A DNA stretch of 64,000 bases from Sipunculus nudus (taxonomy: Eukaryota > Annelida > Sipuncula > Golfingiida > Sipunculidae): assembly GCA_026874595.1 (NCBI GenBank), contig CM049319.1, positions 65,587,417-65,651,416 of the forward strand. The letters are read 5' to 3'. Position numbers and translations under genes: made by a program. Below the pieces are notes generated by a model. That model did not search any database. It was not told the DNA's origin and saw only the letters and a program-made list of their open reading frames with translations. This document shows, in pieces, positions 50,158 through 61,459 of the stretch (its first letter is position 1; each line of letters starts with the position of its first letter).

Positions 50158-53100
50158 ATTGGCGACCGATCAACCAAACCAAACTCATCCTAATGTTGTT
50201 ATTGTTTAGTTGAGTGAAATCAAATAAAATTTGAATTCAAGTGTATATTATACAAATATCATAGTCCACGAAATAAAAAAGACTCAGTTTTAACGATAGA
50301 CACAGTGTTTACATTTGCGATCCTTCCGAAGAATTCTTCTAAAAAAACTGTTTGACGCCACATTTGTTTGGATAACGGGGAGCCAGATTTTGATTACTTG
50401 AAGTGTAGAACTGTGCAGATGTGTATTTAATGAATTGCATTATTATTCCTGTTATTTCTTTTTCTTTTTTTTTTGTTACTGTGCCAACGTGCCTTATTCT
50501 CTTAATATAATCGCATTTTAAACTATAACTGATCGTCCAAAAGCTAAAAACCCTGCCCCTAGTTGTCTCTAGTCTTATCTGCCGACCCGTGTCAATGGAC
50601 CCGATTTTGTTTCCAAGTATGACATCAGACCTGAGGAATAAACCTATAATTTACAGTATGGTAACAAAATGTTTATCTCAAACAATATTTAAGAAATCAA
50701 ATTACTTAGAAATCTGAGAAAAATGTATTTGGCGCACAACAATTGAAACACTTCAAGTTGTCACGGTAAGTCTAAACAGAGCAACGTTGACAGTTGCTAA
50801 TTCGGTTATGCCGCGTTAATATTCTAAACTTCAGGTCTTAAACCAAGATGGCTACTTATGCAAGGACATATTTGAACTGTCAAATTTTGAGAAACAGGAC
50901 AACTGGTAATAAAACTTAAAACTCGGGAATCGTTGTCACATAAGTGGGTGCCCGTATTCCACATAGACTTTCATTTGTGTTTTTTTATAAGATTATACAC
51001 AAATGTAAGGTTTGAAAAATCCTCTAATGAAAGATGCACACGGGTTGGTAAGGCAGGGTTAAGAACTATTGTAATGCCCGCCAATGAACAATAGTTGGGT
51101 CCTCTCAGAGCCACAGCATTTAGTGTTCTTTGTAAACATTATAAATCGAAATAATAATAACAAATCTTCCGTCAAGCTCGGTTGAGCAGAAACCTTGTTT
51201 TAGAGGGCCTCCTAACATCTTAATCATTAATTGTAGACACGTGCATGTGATGGGGCCGAAATCATAACGACAAACAAAGCCATCGTTACAAATGTTATAC
51301 AAGTGAAAAATGTTCACACTCCTTATCAAAAATAATACATGCACTGGAAACTCACCAGGTCTGTGAGCTTTTATGTAATTGGTCAGACCCTCCATAACGC
51401 TTCCCTTCTCCAGACGGTTAACCTGAAAATAGTTTTCCTGCAGCATAGACGGGCCGTATGTAAGCCACCTAATTGGTTCAATTGTTTTGTTAACTATTCA
51501 TGAAATAACACGGGGGCTCGCTGAAGGTCCCCACACAAACGAGCTTGGGACCTGGCACCAGGAAGATGAAATAATCGAAAAATATTGTTTTCACATAATT
51601 TACCATATTCATGATCTGGCTTCTTTCATTTAATTGCACAAACCTCTCTGTCTAGCAGCTGTAATTAAACTGCTTTTAGGCTACCATGTTGTTCTCATGT
51701 GGTGCATTTCCCGAGAAGTCACACTTGCCATTTTTTTATTGTATTCGTATGATGTTTAACTTTTGGTGTATTTTATATTTAAAATATGATTAATATTTTA
51801 AATTAAAATATTTCATTTTATTTCAAATTTCGATTGCATCTGCAATTATTTATTTAGCAAAGATAAAAGGTTTTATATTGATCATTCATTTAAAAGATGA
51901 TTTGTGCTTAAATATGGATTCATATATTAACCTCATCAGTCGAGGCCATAAAATACGATAAGAAAACAAAAGAAAAAAAAACGGTTATTCAAACAAAGAA
52001 TGGCAATGAGGTCATACATATTATATGCACTGTATAAATATACACATACACCTGAACGATTCGAAAAAAAAACTGTTACCAAAGTACATTATTCTATAAA
52101 TACAACCCACAGCTCCCATGGACTGAATATTTTATACGCTTTATAATGACCATCGTAAAGTTAGGGTTGAATTTGCGTTTTTACACTGTTAATCAGCAGA
52201 GCTTGAGTTGCTTATGTACACGTACTGGCCATTACTCCCGTTGCCGTAGTAATTAGTCTCCTAAGAAACGGGGGAGAAAAGTGATTGGTGAGCCCTTCCC
52301 TTATGAAGCGGGCTCAGTGTTAAAAACCGGCTGCTGGGACACATTTTTTATTGGACAGCCTTGACACCTTGGTTTGTATAAATTTTCACCAAATTTGCTA
52401 CAAAAATCTTTACAAAAAGTGACTTTTATGAACATGTATATTTATTGATGTGTGCTTAAGAATATGTACATGTATATTTACACGTCATAAATGTGTAGAT
52501 CTTCTAAATTGTTATTAGTCATATATTTGTTTATTCTGTTATGAATACAAATGTACTTATATAGCCCAAATACAGCCAACAAAATTATTTAGGCAATTAA
52601 TTATAAGTAGGAAATATAGGTAAGAAGTGCATAAACAGCTAATTACGATATTTATAAAATCAAATAGATAAAGGAGAACCTAATATCAATATGACCATCG
52701 TTTTTAAAATACTACACACCTTCTAAAAATAAACTAGATAATCCCACATAAATAATTCAGTATAAATATAAAAGGCAAAGCATCTTCGACATGGAGGAAT
52801 CTTCCATAAATATAAAATTAAAATAATTAAAATAGCATTTTACATAAACTATGATACTAGCCAGACTACGTATAAAAGCTTATAGGAACACATGACAATT
52901 ACAGAAAGTTAATACAACCGATAAGATTAAAAGTTACTTCTGAGATTATAATACTTATCACGTTTTACAAAACCTTTAAGATATTTTATTATAAAAATTC
53001 AATAAAACGTTTTAGCTACGTTTTTAAACAACGTGAAAAAAATTGGTATGAACCAATCTATTTGAAAATTAAAAGGAAAGCTGTGCCACTCCTCCTGACT

Positions 53101-53357
53101 AGATACATCATCACGTCCGTTTAATTTGCTTGCAGGTTTAACAAAAAAAAGATTCTTGTCCATCGTCAGGACAGGGACTGTTTATATTCTGATTAACTTT
53201 CTTATATACTTTGATGGATACGTCTGTAATTGAAAACCTAGACCTCAAAATGAATTTCTTGTTAAAGAAAAAGGCCAGTACTGTTAATTAAATTCTAAAT
53301 TTGAGCTTTCGCCTTTTCGCCCCTATAATTATGAGGACACTTTCACAAAAAGAATAT
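50158..53357. other. Non-coding interval
   Basis: No gene or transposon recognised. The minus-strand 108-residue frame at 51120-51446 has no domain. A very AT-rich segment lies at 51720-51900 and 52540-53000. Confidence 0.5.
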
Positions 53358-53361
53358 ATAT

Positions 53362-54150
53362 TGTTACAGGTGCTCTTTTTATTGTGTGACACGGGCGTAC
53401 CTCGTGTTGTGACACCCTCGCCGAGCTGTTTGCTACATTCATTGTTTAATCCGTACTGGTTGAACTCTCGTTGTCATGTTAGCCTCGGGTTTTCACGCCT
53501 GGCCGAGGTCACGTGATGACCCTGGTATTTAGATATACACAGCGCTGTTTTTCTAAAGAATTCCTGAAACGCGTGTTTACTGTGTTGTGCATGATCTTAT
53601 AGACTGTTCGAGAAGTGGAAACTTTTCGGCTTGGGGTGTGAAGGTATATAAAGGGGCTGTGTTTGAGAGAGCAGCAGAGCAGGACGCAGAAGCGTGTGTC
53701 AGTTTCTAGGACCTTATCCGACGAATGCGGCAATTATACATTTTCTAAGAATTTCTCCTGCATTTTTATGCATTTGGACTTCAGTTTACTTTCTGGATTG
53801 TTACAAGAGCTTTACACTGGACTGTCATTCTCCGAGAGTTTATATTTAAAGAAGTTATCGTTGTGACAGTGTTGGTATCAAGGTACTGTGCACATTATTT
53901 TCTGTGTGATTGTATTGACTTGTTGCTATACCGCTGCTTTACTGTATAATTGTATTGATTTAGTGTATTGTATTGTTAGGTTTGTTTTAAGAATAAATTA
54001 TAGTGATTTGTTAACAAAAAACCACTGACTTTTTTATTCATTCCCCTGGATATTTCACGCTGCCTAATGTTACAGAATCTGATTTCTTTTATCTCCGTTA
54101 CAGAATTTGTGTTCATCACGCATACGTGATCTGTTTATATTAGGTTCCGT

Positions 54151-54154
<4 letters not shown>
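53362..54154 (+). mobile_element. Solo LTR, copy 4 of the TG...CA family
   Basis: 793 bp, TGTTACAGG to TTCCGTAACA, flanked by ATAT (53358-53361 and 54155-54158). TATAAA lies at 53647-53652 and AATAAA at 53992-53997. It is closest to copy 3 in the U3 part ('cacgggcgtac', 'ggttgaactctcgttgtc'). The right side opens directly into an (AT)n tract, so insertion was probably at the edge of that microsatellite. Confidence 0.92.

Positions 54155-54211
<57 letters not shown>
54155..54211. repeat. (AT)n microsatellite abutting solo LTR
   Basis: Uninterrupted AT starting at the last base of the LTR; only a short ATATATAT remains on the left side of the LTR. Confidence 0.97.
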
Positions 54212-54214
<3 letters not shown>

Positions 54215-55392
54215 CTGCGAAAAAATAAAAACAAGAATATATACTGGAGAGCTCACATATTAGCCGTCATGGCTATACTTGTAACCATGTGTAAATAAAT
54301 TTGCTCGAAACAACGCTCATTATTAAAAAAAACAATAGTAAAACGCTGGTGGAGGGATGCGTTTTGCTTGTGTACATTGTTATACTGAATATGTGAAAAT
54401 AATAAAGAGCAATTGTGTTTGTTAGGATGAAAACACAACTGATTCTGAATGGCACTCACGGACACTTTTGGTATGGATGTCTTCATTGCCTCAGGTCTCT
54501 ATATTCACTCCCCACTAGGAACCTACTTTGCTGGCGTATTTATCCAATGGAAAACGTGGCAGAAGGTTCTAGGGCTTTCTAGCACTGCGGAGACTAGCCG
54601 CTATCTGCATATGGGTGTCTCTCAAGCTGTTTCCAGGCTTCACTCTGCAGAACAACAAATTTTATTTGTAATATTTAGATTAATAATTTTCATTTTGAAT
54701 TTAATTTGATTTAGATTTTATCAGCCATGTTAAACATTATATTATACGCGAAGTTAAACTTCTACTTGCTATAAAAGGTCGCAGTTTTTAAAATTTGCTT
54801 CCGCAAGTATTAATATATGACAGCTGTAGAGGTAATTGCTGCATGTCAAATTGATTACTGCTAACTTAAAATAAGACTGTTGAGGTTTTGCCGCCATGGT
54901 AATGGAAATTTTGAATAAAAACACTTTTTTAATCAAAAGGGGTTATTTAAAAAAGAAGATAATTATATCTCTGTCATAGTTTATTTCAATTCTAAAGAAA
55001 AATGTTCAGTATAAAAAAAATCCTCAAAGGGTTAAGCGAAAGTGTGGTGAACCTTTGCTAAAGTTGGTTAAGCGAGGATATTGGTTAATGCAGGGTATGA
55101 AAATTGTGAAAAAAAACCGCGAAAAGTTGAACGTGAAAGTATCGAAAGAACGAACTGGCGTCCCAACATGAAAACCACACTGCGGGAGATGGAGACAGTC
55201 TTGATGATTTGGTGACAGCTGGTGATTTAGTTTATTTCCGACCTGGATCTGCCGCCTTGTTACGATTGATAATGTAATGATAACATAAAGGCCATAAAGA
55301 GCCAGCGCAACTTTCCTCGACGGAGCCCTCACAATATGTCTCATGTGTGAATTGACCGGGTTATGACAGATTATGAAAACGTATAGCGGCGG
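54212..55392. other. Non-coding sequence, nothing recognised
   Basis: Frames at 54449-54709 (plus) and 55024-55344 (minus) lack any recognisable domain. Confidence 0.5.
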
Positions 55393-55969
55393 TGATAGTA
55401 ATGGCGATACGAACTTGTCCTACTAACGTCCTTATCCAATTTCTGACCTCTTGTGTCTGGAATGTGTCTTTGACCCACATAGTGGCATACAAATATATAT
55501 CTTTTACAACCATTTTTATCAAAACGACGACGTCTTTGGGTAACATAAAGCAATTTGCTCAACAAAGTGTGAATAATGAATCACGTAGGCTGTGATCTAA
55601 TTTAATGCCTTACAGTCTAAAGAAAACACTAGGGTTGGCATTGCAATAACGGAGTCTGAACCTAAAGTCGCTGGTCAAAAAAAAAACAGCGCTCTAACAA
55701 AGAGCCGCACTCGTTAAATATTGTCATAATCCCGCTAATCATCTGGGCTGGGATTTTCAGACATGTGTGCTTACATGAGCCATCGACCCGGCACAAAAAT
55801 GAAAGTCAGAACCAGACCTTGCGACATGTAATTAATCTCAAACCAACCACTGAGTTCTATGGAAAAATGTATAAATGTGACCAGACGGCTTTGGAACCCG
55901 CCTCTGTATTATGGATTCATCGTCATTCACGGTACAATGCATGGAATGTTATATGGTCACGGTAAAACA

Positions 55970-55970
55970 A

Positions 55971-56039
<69 letters not shown>
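55970..56039. repeat. (AT)n microsatellite, left of inverted-arm element
   Basis: Runs directly into the left arm of the hammerhead element. The corresponding tract in unit 2 (58100-58160) is shorter. Confidence 0.97.
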
Positions 56040-56040
<1 letters not shown>

Positions 56041-56064
56041 CTCTGAAGAAAAACAACACTGTTA

Positions 56065-56112
56065 ATTCAAAACAGTCTGTTTCACGGGATGCGACCCGAT
56101 CATCAGGTGAAT
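56065..56112 (-). ncRNA. Hammerhead ribozyme motif, left arm, unit 1
   Basis: Minus-strand 48-nt motif with the same core as the right arm: CTGATGA, stem II CGGG/CCCG, GAA, stem III ACA/TGT with loop GAC. Stem I is ATTCAC with TTGAAT, so the base pair next to the cleavage site (position 1.1-2.1) is a U-C mismatch while five pairs remain. This may weaken or abolish cleavage compared with the right arm. Confidence 0.6.
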
Positions 56113-56551
56113 GTGATTAGAATGAAGCTAACGGCGTGGTTTGCATTTGGTATGAGTATAGTATAGTATATTTGCCTTTTATATTGTACATTTGCCTTGT
56201 ATATTGTGTATTTTCATAGTACATGTGTATTTTTATCATATATATACTACTGATATGTTCACTGCTTCCAAGACCCTATTAGAAATCAGTTCAATATGCT
56301 AATAGAGCATCCTGGTATATATCTTTGTATTATATATAAAATTTACAACAATAAATAACCTCTTTGCCCTGACCTGTTATGTTCCAGTATCGCACGTGTA
56401 CCCCGACCAATCCTATTGTACACCCGAGGACAATAGGATCAGTGTCAGTCTTTCACATGCCCCCCCCCGACCCGAATCGCACAAAGCATAATCTCGTAAT
56501 CTCGTAAAGTCTCGGCTTTTCAAACCACGCCGTTAGCTTCATTCTAACCAC

Positions 56552-56599
56552 ATTCACCTGATGATCGGGTCGCATCCCGTGAAACAGACTGTTGTGAAT
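56552..56599 (+). ncRNA. Hammerhead ribozyme motif, right arm, unit 1
   Basis: Complete 48-nt type I hammerhead. Stem I is ATTCAC (56552-56557) with GTGAAT (56594-56599), six pairs. CTGATGA is at 56558-56564. Stem II is CGGG (56566-56569) with CCCG (56576-56579), loop TCGCAT, bounded by a U-U (56565, 56580) where G-C is usual. GAA is at 56581-56583. Stem III is ACA (56584-56586) with TGT (56590-56592) and loop GAC. U56593 precedes the predicted cleavage between 56593 and 56594. The three-pair stem III is short, as in Penelope-like and retrozyme hammerheads, which are thought to work best as dimers. Confidence 0.75.
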
Positions 56600-56685
56600 T
56601 AACAGTGTTGTTTTTCTTCAGAGTTATACCGCTCTGGCCTAGTCTGTAGGCCATAGAGCACTTTACATAGGAGGGTAACACTACC

Positions 56686-56689
<4 letters not shown>

Positions 56690-56754
<65 letters not shown>

Positions 56755-56779
56755 TATATTCTGCATGCATATATATATG

Positions 56780-56827
<48 letters not shown>
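56690..56827. repeat. Two (AT)n tracts separated by 'ttcatatattctgcatgc'
   Basis: (AT)n 56690-56750 and 56765-56827 flank a short unique spacer. The same arrangement with other repeat numbers is at 58816-58941 in unit 2. Confidence 0.95.
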
Positions 56828-56830
<3 letters not shown>

Positions 56831-57267
56831 TCAATATTTCTAGCATTAATCAATTATATTGTTGTCATCTTGTATACAATTTTATCCCCGAAGAATAAGG
56901 ATGTGTGATTTATTGGCCATGGGCATGCTAGAAATCCAAAAAAATGAGGTTAAATCATTTTCGATAATTGTAAAAAACCGTTTCTAACTGGACAGCACTA
57001 ACACGCTTTCGTTTCCCATAACTTCGTATTCTTTGTTCAATAACAGTCATCGGTATCAGAAATCATGTACATAGCCGGTGTAGCGATTCACATTATCCCC
57101 CTGGGTAACCTGAAGTCGATTTCAGATTACCCATGCAGTTAAATTTCAGATTGCCCCTTCGAAATAGTGTTTTCTTTATATTTGTTCACATGAAATTCAG
57201 ATAATTTCTTTTTTTTGATTTCCTATAAATGTTTGAATCTTTGAATAACAAATGTTAGCATGTGTCA

Positions 57268-57300
57268 TACACACACACACACATATATATATATACATAA

Positions 57301-57342
<42 letters not shown>
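57268..57342. repeat. Compound (CA)n/(TA)n microsatellite, unit 1
   Basis: CA run, short TA run, CA run, long TA run. The same order occurs at 59383-59453 in unit 2. Confidence 0.95.
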
Positions 57343-57346
<4 letters not shown>

Positions 57347-58099
57347 CCATATAATTAACATTTGTGCGACACTATCATTTTCTATAGATTGATTCTATCT
57401 TTAGATTCCGTATCTTTCAGGTGAGTTATTGAAATATTATATTATAGGTTAAAAACATTAGAATTTATCATTCAGTTGAATCAGTGAGGGGTGTAATCGG
57501 AACAGACTTCCCGGGACCAATTGATAGTAATGGCGATACGAACTTGTCCTACTAACGTCCTTATCCAATTTCTGACCTCTTGTGTCTGGAATGTGTCTTT
57601 GACCCACATAGTGGCATACAAATATATATCTTTTACAACCATTTTTATCAAAACGACGACGTCTTTGGGTAACATAAAGCAATTTGCTCAACAAAGTGTG
57701 AATAATGAATCACGTAGGCTGTGATCTAATTTAATGCCTTACAGTCTAAAGAAAACACTAGGGTTGGCATTGCAATAACGGAGTCTGAACCTAAAGTCGC
57801 TGGTCTAAAAAAAAACAGCGCTCTAACAAAGAGCCGCACTCGTTAAATATTGTCATAATCCCGCTAATCATCTGGGCTGGGATTTTCAGACATGTGTGCT
57901 TACATGAGCCATCGACCCGGCACAAAAATGAAAGTCAGAACCAGACCTTGCGACATGTAATTAATCTCAAACCAACCACTGAGTTCTATGGAAAAATGTA
58001 TAAATGTGACCAGACGGCTTTGGAACCCGCCTCTGTATTATGGATTCATCGTCATTCACGGTACAATGCATGGAATGTTATATGGTCACGGTAAAACAA

Positions 58100-58161
<62 letters not shown>

Positions 58162-58185
58162 CTCTGAAGAAAAACAACACTGTTA

Positions 58186-58233
58186 ATTCAAAACAGTCTG
58201 TTTCACGGGATGCGACCCGATCATCAGGTGAAT
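58186..58233 (-). ncRNA. Hammerhead ribozyme motif, left arm, unit 2
   Basis: Identical to the motif at 56065-56112, including the U-C mismatch at the stem I pair beside the cleavage site. Confidence 0.6.
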
Positions 58234-58679
58234 GTGATTAGAATGAAGCTAACGGCGTGGTTTGCATTTGGTATGAGTATAGTATAGTATATTTGCCTTT
58301 TATATTGTACATTTGCCTTGTATATTGTGTATTTTCATAGTACATGTGTATTTTTATCATATATATACTACTGATATGTTCACTGCTTCCAAGACCCTAT
58401 TAGAAATCAGTTCAATATGCTAATAGAGCATCTTGGTATATATCTTTGTATTATATATAAAATTTACAACAATAAATAACCTCTTTGCCCTGACCTGTTA
58501 TGTTCCAGTATCGCACGTGTACCCCGACCAATCCTATTGTACACCCGAGGACAATAGGATCAGTGTCAGTCTTTCACATGCCCCCCCCCCCCCCCCGACC
58601 CGAATCGCACAAAGCATAATCTCGTAATCTCGTAAAGTCTCGGCTTTTCAAACCACGCCGTTAGCTTCATTCTAACCAC

Positions 58680-58727
58680 ATTCACCTGATGATCGGGTCG
58701 CATCCCGTGAAACAGACTGTTGTGAAT
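58680..58727 (+). ncRNA. Hammerhead ribozyme motif, right arm, unit 2
   Basis: Identical to 56552-56599 with all three stems intact. Predicted cleavage is between 58721 and 58722. Confidence 0.75.
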
Positions 58728-58813
58728 TAACAGTGTTGTTTTTCTTCAGAGTTATACCGCTCTGGCCTAGTCTGTAGGCCATAGAGCACTTTACATAGGA
58801 GGGTAACACTACC

Positions 58814-58815
<2 letters not shown>

Positions 58816-58860
<45 letters not shown>

Positions 58861-58885
58861 TATATTCTGCATGCATATATATATG

Positions 58886-58941
<56 letters not shown>
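58816..58941. repeat. (AT)n tracts, unit 2
   Basis: Two AT tracts around 'ttcatatattctgcatgc', corresponding to 56690-56827. Confidence 0.95.
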
Positions 58942-58944
<3 letters not shown>

Positions 58945-59413
58945 TCAATATTTCTAGCATTAATCAATTATATTGTTGTCATCTTGTATACAATTTTATC
59001 CCCGAAGAATAAGGATGTGTGATTTATTGGCCATGGGCATGCTAGAAATCCAAAAAAATGAGGTTAAATCATTTTCGATAATTGTAAAAAACCGTTTCTA
59101 ACTGGACAGCACTAACACGCTTTCGTTTCCCATAACTTCGTATTCTTTGTTCAATAACAGTCATCGGTATCAGAAATCATGTACATAGCCGGTGTAGCGA
59201 TTCACATTATCCCCCTGGGTAACCTGAAGTCGATTTCAGATTACCCATGCAGTTAAATTCAGATTGCCCCTTCGAAATAGTGTTTTCTTTATATTTGTTC
59301 ACATGAAATTCAGATAATTTCTTTTTTTTGATTTCCTAAAAATGTTTGAATCTTTGAATAACAAATGTTAGCATGTGTCATACACACACACACACATATA
59401 TATATATACATAA

Positions 59414-59459
<46 letters not shown>

Positions 59460-59638
59460 CCATATAATTAACATTTGTGCGACACTATCATTTTCTATAG
59501 ATTGATTCTATCTTTAGATTCCGTATCTTTCAGGTGAGTTATTGAAATATTATATTATAGGTTAAAAACATTAGAATTTATCATTCAGTTGAATCAGTGA
59601 GGGGTGTAATCGGAACAGACTTCCCGGGACCAATTGAT

Positions 59639-60838
59639 TTCAGATTACCGGGGAGGGGGTAACACGGGTAAATCACGTTGAACAAAAGTATACAACAATG
59701 AAACGTAACGTCTCCATTGTTGTTTTTCTTTTTTGCTTCATTTTTTTTTAACATATATTTAATTCATAAACTAGTACATACATTTCCTACCTGTATCACA
59801 TATTACAAGTTTAAGAAACATACATATTGAAAAAACACAGACTTTACGGTTCCACCCAACTACATACGTCTAGAAAATATAATGCTTTTACATTAAACGT
59901 GTCATTTACATTTCAAATCTGAAAAAATAACATGTTGATGTTCTTTCATAAATGATTTAAAACAGGTTCTCATTTTTCATGATGTAGTTCTAATATTTAG
60001 GTCTTAGAGATAAGATATACGACTTCTTCCAGGGCGCCTACATAATCACTAGTGATTTGTTAAACGATAATGAAAACCGATTTTTAAGAACACGACCAAA
60101 CAACGATATACATGTGATCGATCATCGCACACAACACTGCTAAATATCATGCCCACAAGAAAGCGGAGGTGTAACAAAAAATTCCTGACATTCGAAGATT
60201 TTGAAAATACGGAAAAGAATCAATGATTATTTTTTTTTCTTTTGAGAAAGGTTTGTGGTAGCCGGGACGACATAGATTGGTCCCCCGGCTCCACTCCCGA
60301 CGCTAACTATGTCCCGCTTTACTTACTGACGCAAGGACTACCCCGCCGTGAACTGACCCACTCCGCTGTAGGGTATTAATTAAACAGAAAATCCAGCGGT
60401 AAAGCAGTGAGTGTAGCGAAAGGGGGAAAGAGTTGATAAGACTGAGAAAAATATGACGATACACAGAGACGTCATGCATCCCTCAGGTGTTATTAAAATG
60501 TTCGCTTACACAGGAAGAACTTGAGAGATTAGTTTTTAAATTGTAACTACCTTGTGAAGCCATTAAACGCCTGCAGGCTATATACAAATGAGACTTCTGT
60601 CAACCTGCAGGTCATTTAACGAGAAAGGGCAGACCGCCCGACAGCTATACAGACAGACAGACAGACGGACAGACAGCCAGACAGATAGGAAAAAGAACGA
60701 CGGAGATTAAAAATGAGGAATGAACGGTAGGAAGAAAACGAAAAAGAATTTAAGTGAGTTTAAAAAAGCACTGTGCAAACAAGAAAAAAAAAAGGAAATA
60801 AAAAAAGACATATCGATAAAAATAAGAGAAAACAATAC
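59639..60838. other. Non-coding sequence with CAGA microsatellite
   Basis: A (CAGA)n-like tract lies at about 60650-60687. A more GC-rich block at 60260-60420 contains GCCGGGA/CCCCCGGC that could pair. No gene recognised. Confidence 0.5.
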
Positions 60839-60839
60839 A

Positions 60840-61459
60840 TCTAGGAAAGGATTTTCCATTTCTAGTACTTTTGGATAAAAAGTTATAAATAGGGGCTGTG
60901 TTTAGAGCCGAGAGAGAGGAGAGAGAGAAATATTCCAGCGGACACGGAAGAGTGTGAGTCAGTTTGTGGATCTTTCCGATAATTGCAGCACTTATAGATA
61001 TTCTTCGAACTTTGTCAGATTTAATTCAGTCTTCAGTTTGCCTTTGGGACTGTTATCAGAACTTCATTTTTGGATTACAACAGATTGATTTTGAGATTGT
61101 ATTGTACTATTATTCTCTGAGAAAATCTATGTGAAATGTCCATCTGGATTACATGTTTTAAAGGACTTGTTGAGCTGTGGCAGTGGTGATATCCAGAAAA
61201 GCCTAGGATCCGGACTCTCTGGTACTGTACATTTTTATTGTTTTACTGTGTAATTGTTTTGGTTAAATGAATGGTAATGTTAGGATTGTTTTAAGAATAA
61301 ATTATAATTATTTGTTAAAAAAAAAACAATTACTTCTTTATTCATTCCCCTAGACATTTCACGCTGCCTAGTGTTACAGAATCTGATTTTTATTTATCTC
61401 CATAACAAAATTAAAGCTGGTCACGACTACGTGATTTGTTGTTATTAGGTTCCGTAACA
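60840..61459 (+). mobile_element. 5'-truncated, diverged solo LTR, copy 5
   Basis: Homology to the LTR family starts near 'aggaaaggattttc' just before the TATA box (TATAAATA at 60884-60891) and runs to the TTCCGTAACA end at 61459, with AATAAA at 61296-61301. The upstream part of U3 is missing and about 30 bp of extra sequence occurs near 61075-61110. No target duplication can be tested. It is older than the other four copies judging by divergence. Confidence 0.8.

Larger units (their letters stand above)
56036..56628. mobile_element. Hammerhead-bearing element with 108-bp inverted arms, unit 1
   Basis: The left arm 56036-56143 and right arm 56521-56628 are reverse complements over 108 bp with two mismatches. 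The arms begin TATAACTCTGAAG and each contains a hammerhead motif. The 377-bp core is AT-rich with no open frame; near its right side it has a 10-bp hairpin (ATCCTATTGT/ACAATAGGAT) and a C run. To the right the sequence continues 'ccgctctggcc...ggccatagagc', another hairpin, before a second (AT)n tract. There is no transposase or reverse transcriptase. It could be a non-autonomous Penelope-like derivative with inverted terminal copies, a MITE that captured hammerheads, or a new element type. Confidence 0.8.
55393..57521 (+). repeat. Tandem duplication, unit 1 (2129 bp)
   Basis: Starts TGATAGTAATGGCGATACG and is repeated almost base for base from 57522. The junction 'ccaat-TGAT-agtaa' combines the left boundary ('gcgg-TGAT-agtaa') and the right boundary ('ccaat-TGAT-ttcag'), so 4 bp of microhomology are shared. 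Differences from unit 2 are a few substitutions (for example catCCtgg against catCTtgg at about 56310), single-base indels and lengths of AT, CA and C runs. The unit includes an inverted-arm element with two hammerheads. Confidence 0.97.
58157..58756. mobile_element. Hammerhead-bearing element with 108-bp inverted arms, unit 2
   Basis: Arms 58157-58264 and 58649-58756, same two arm mismatches as in unit 1. The interior C run is longer than in unit 1. It arose by the 2.1-kb segmental duplication and not by a second transposition, because the surrounding sequence is duplicated with it. Confidence 0.8.
57522..59634 (+). repeat. Tandem duplication, unit 2 (2113 bp)
   Basis: Direct repeat of 55393-57521, ending at 'gggaccaat' before TGAT at 59635-59638, after which unique sequence ('ttcagattaccggggaggg') follows. 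Length differs from unit 1 only through microsatellite and single-base differences. Near identity indicates either a recent duplication or an assembly artefact from two haplotypes placed in series. Confidence 0.97.

Noticed and set aside
56036-58756. Two separate transpositions of the hammerhead element
   Set aside because: The flanking sequence is duplicated too, so the second copy came from the 2.1-kb segmental duplication.
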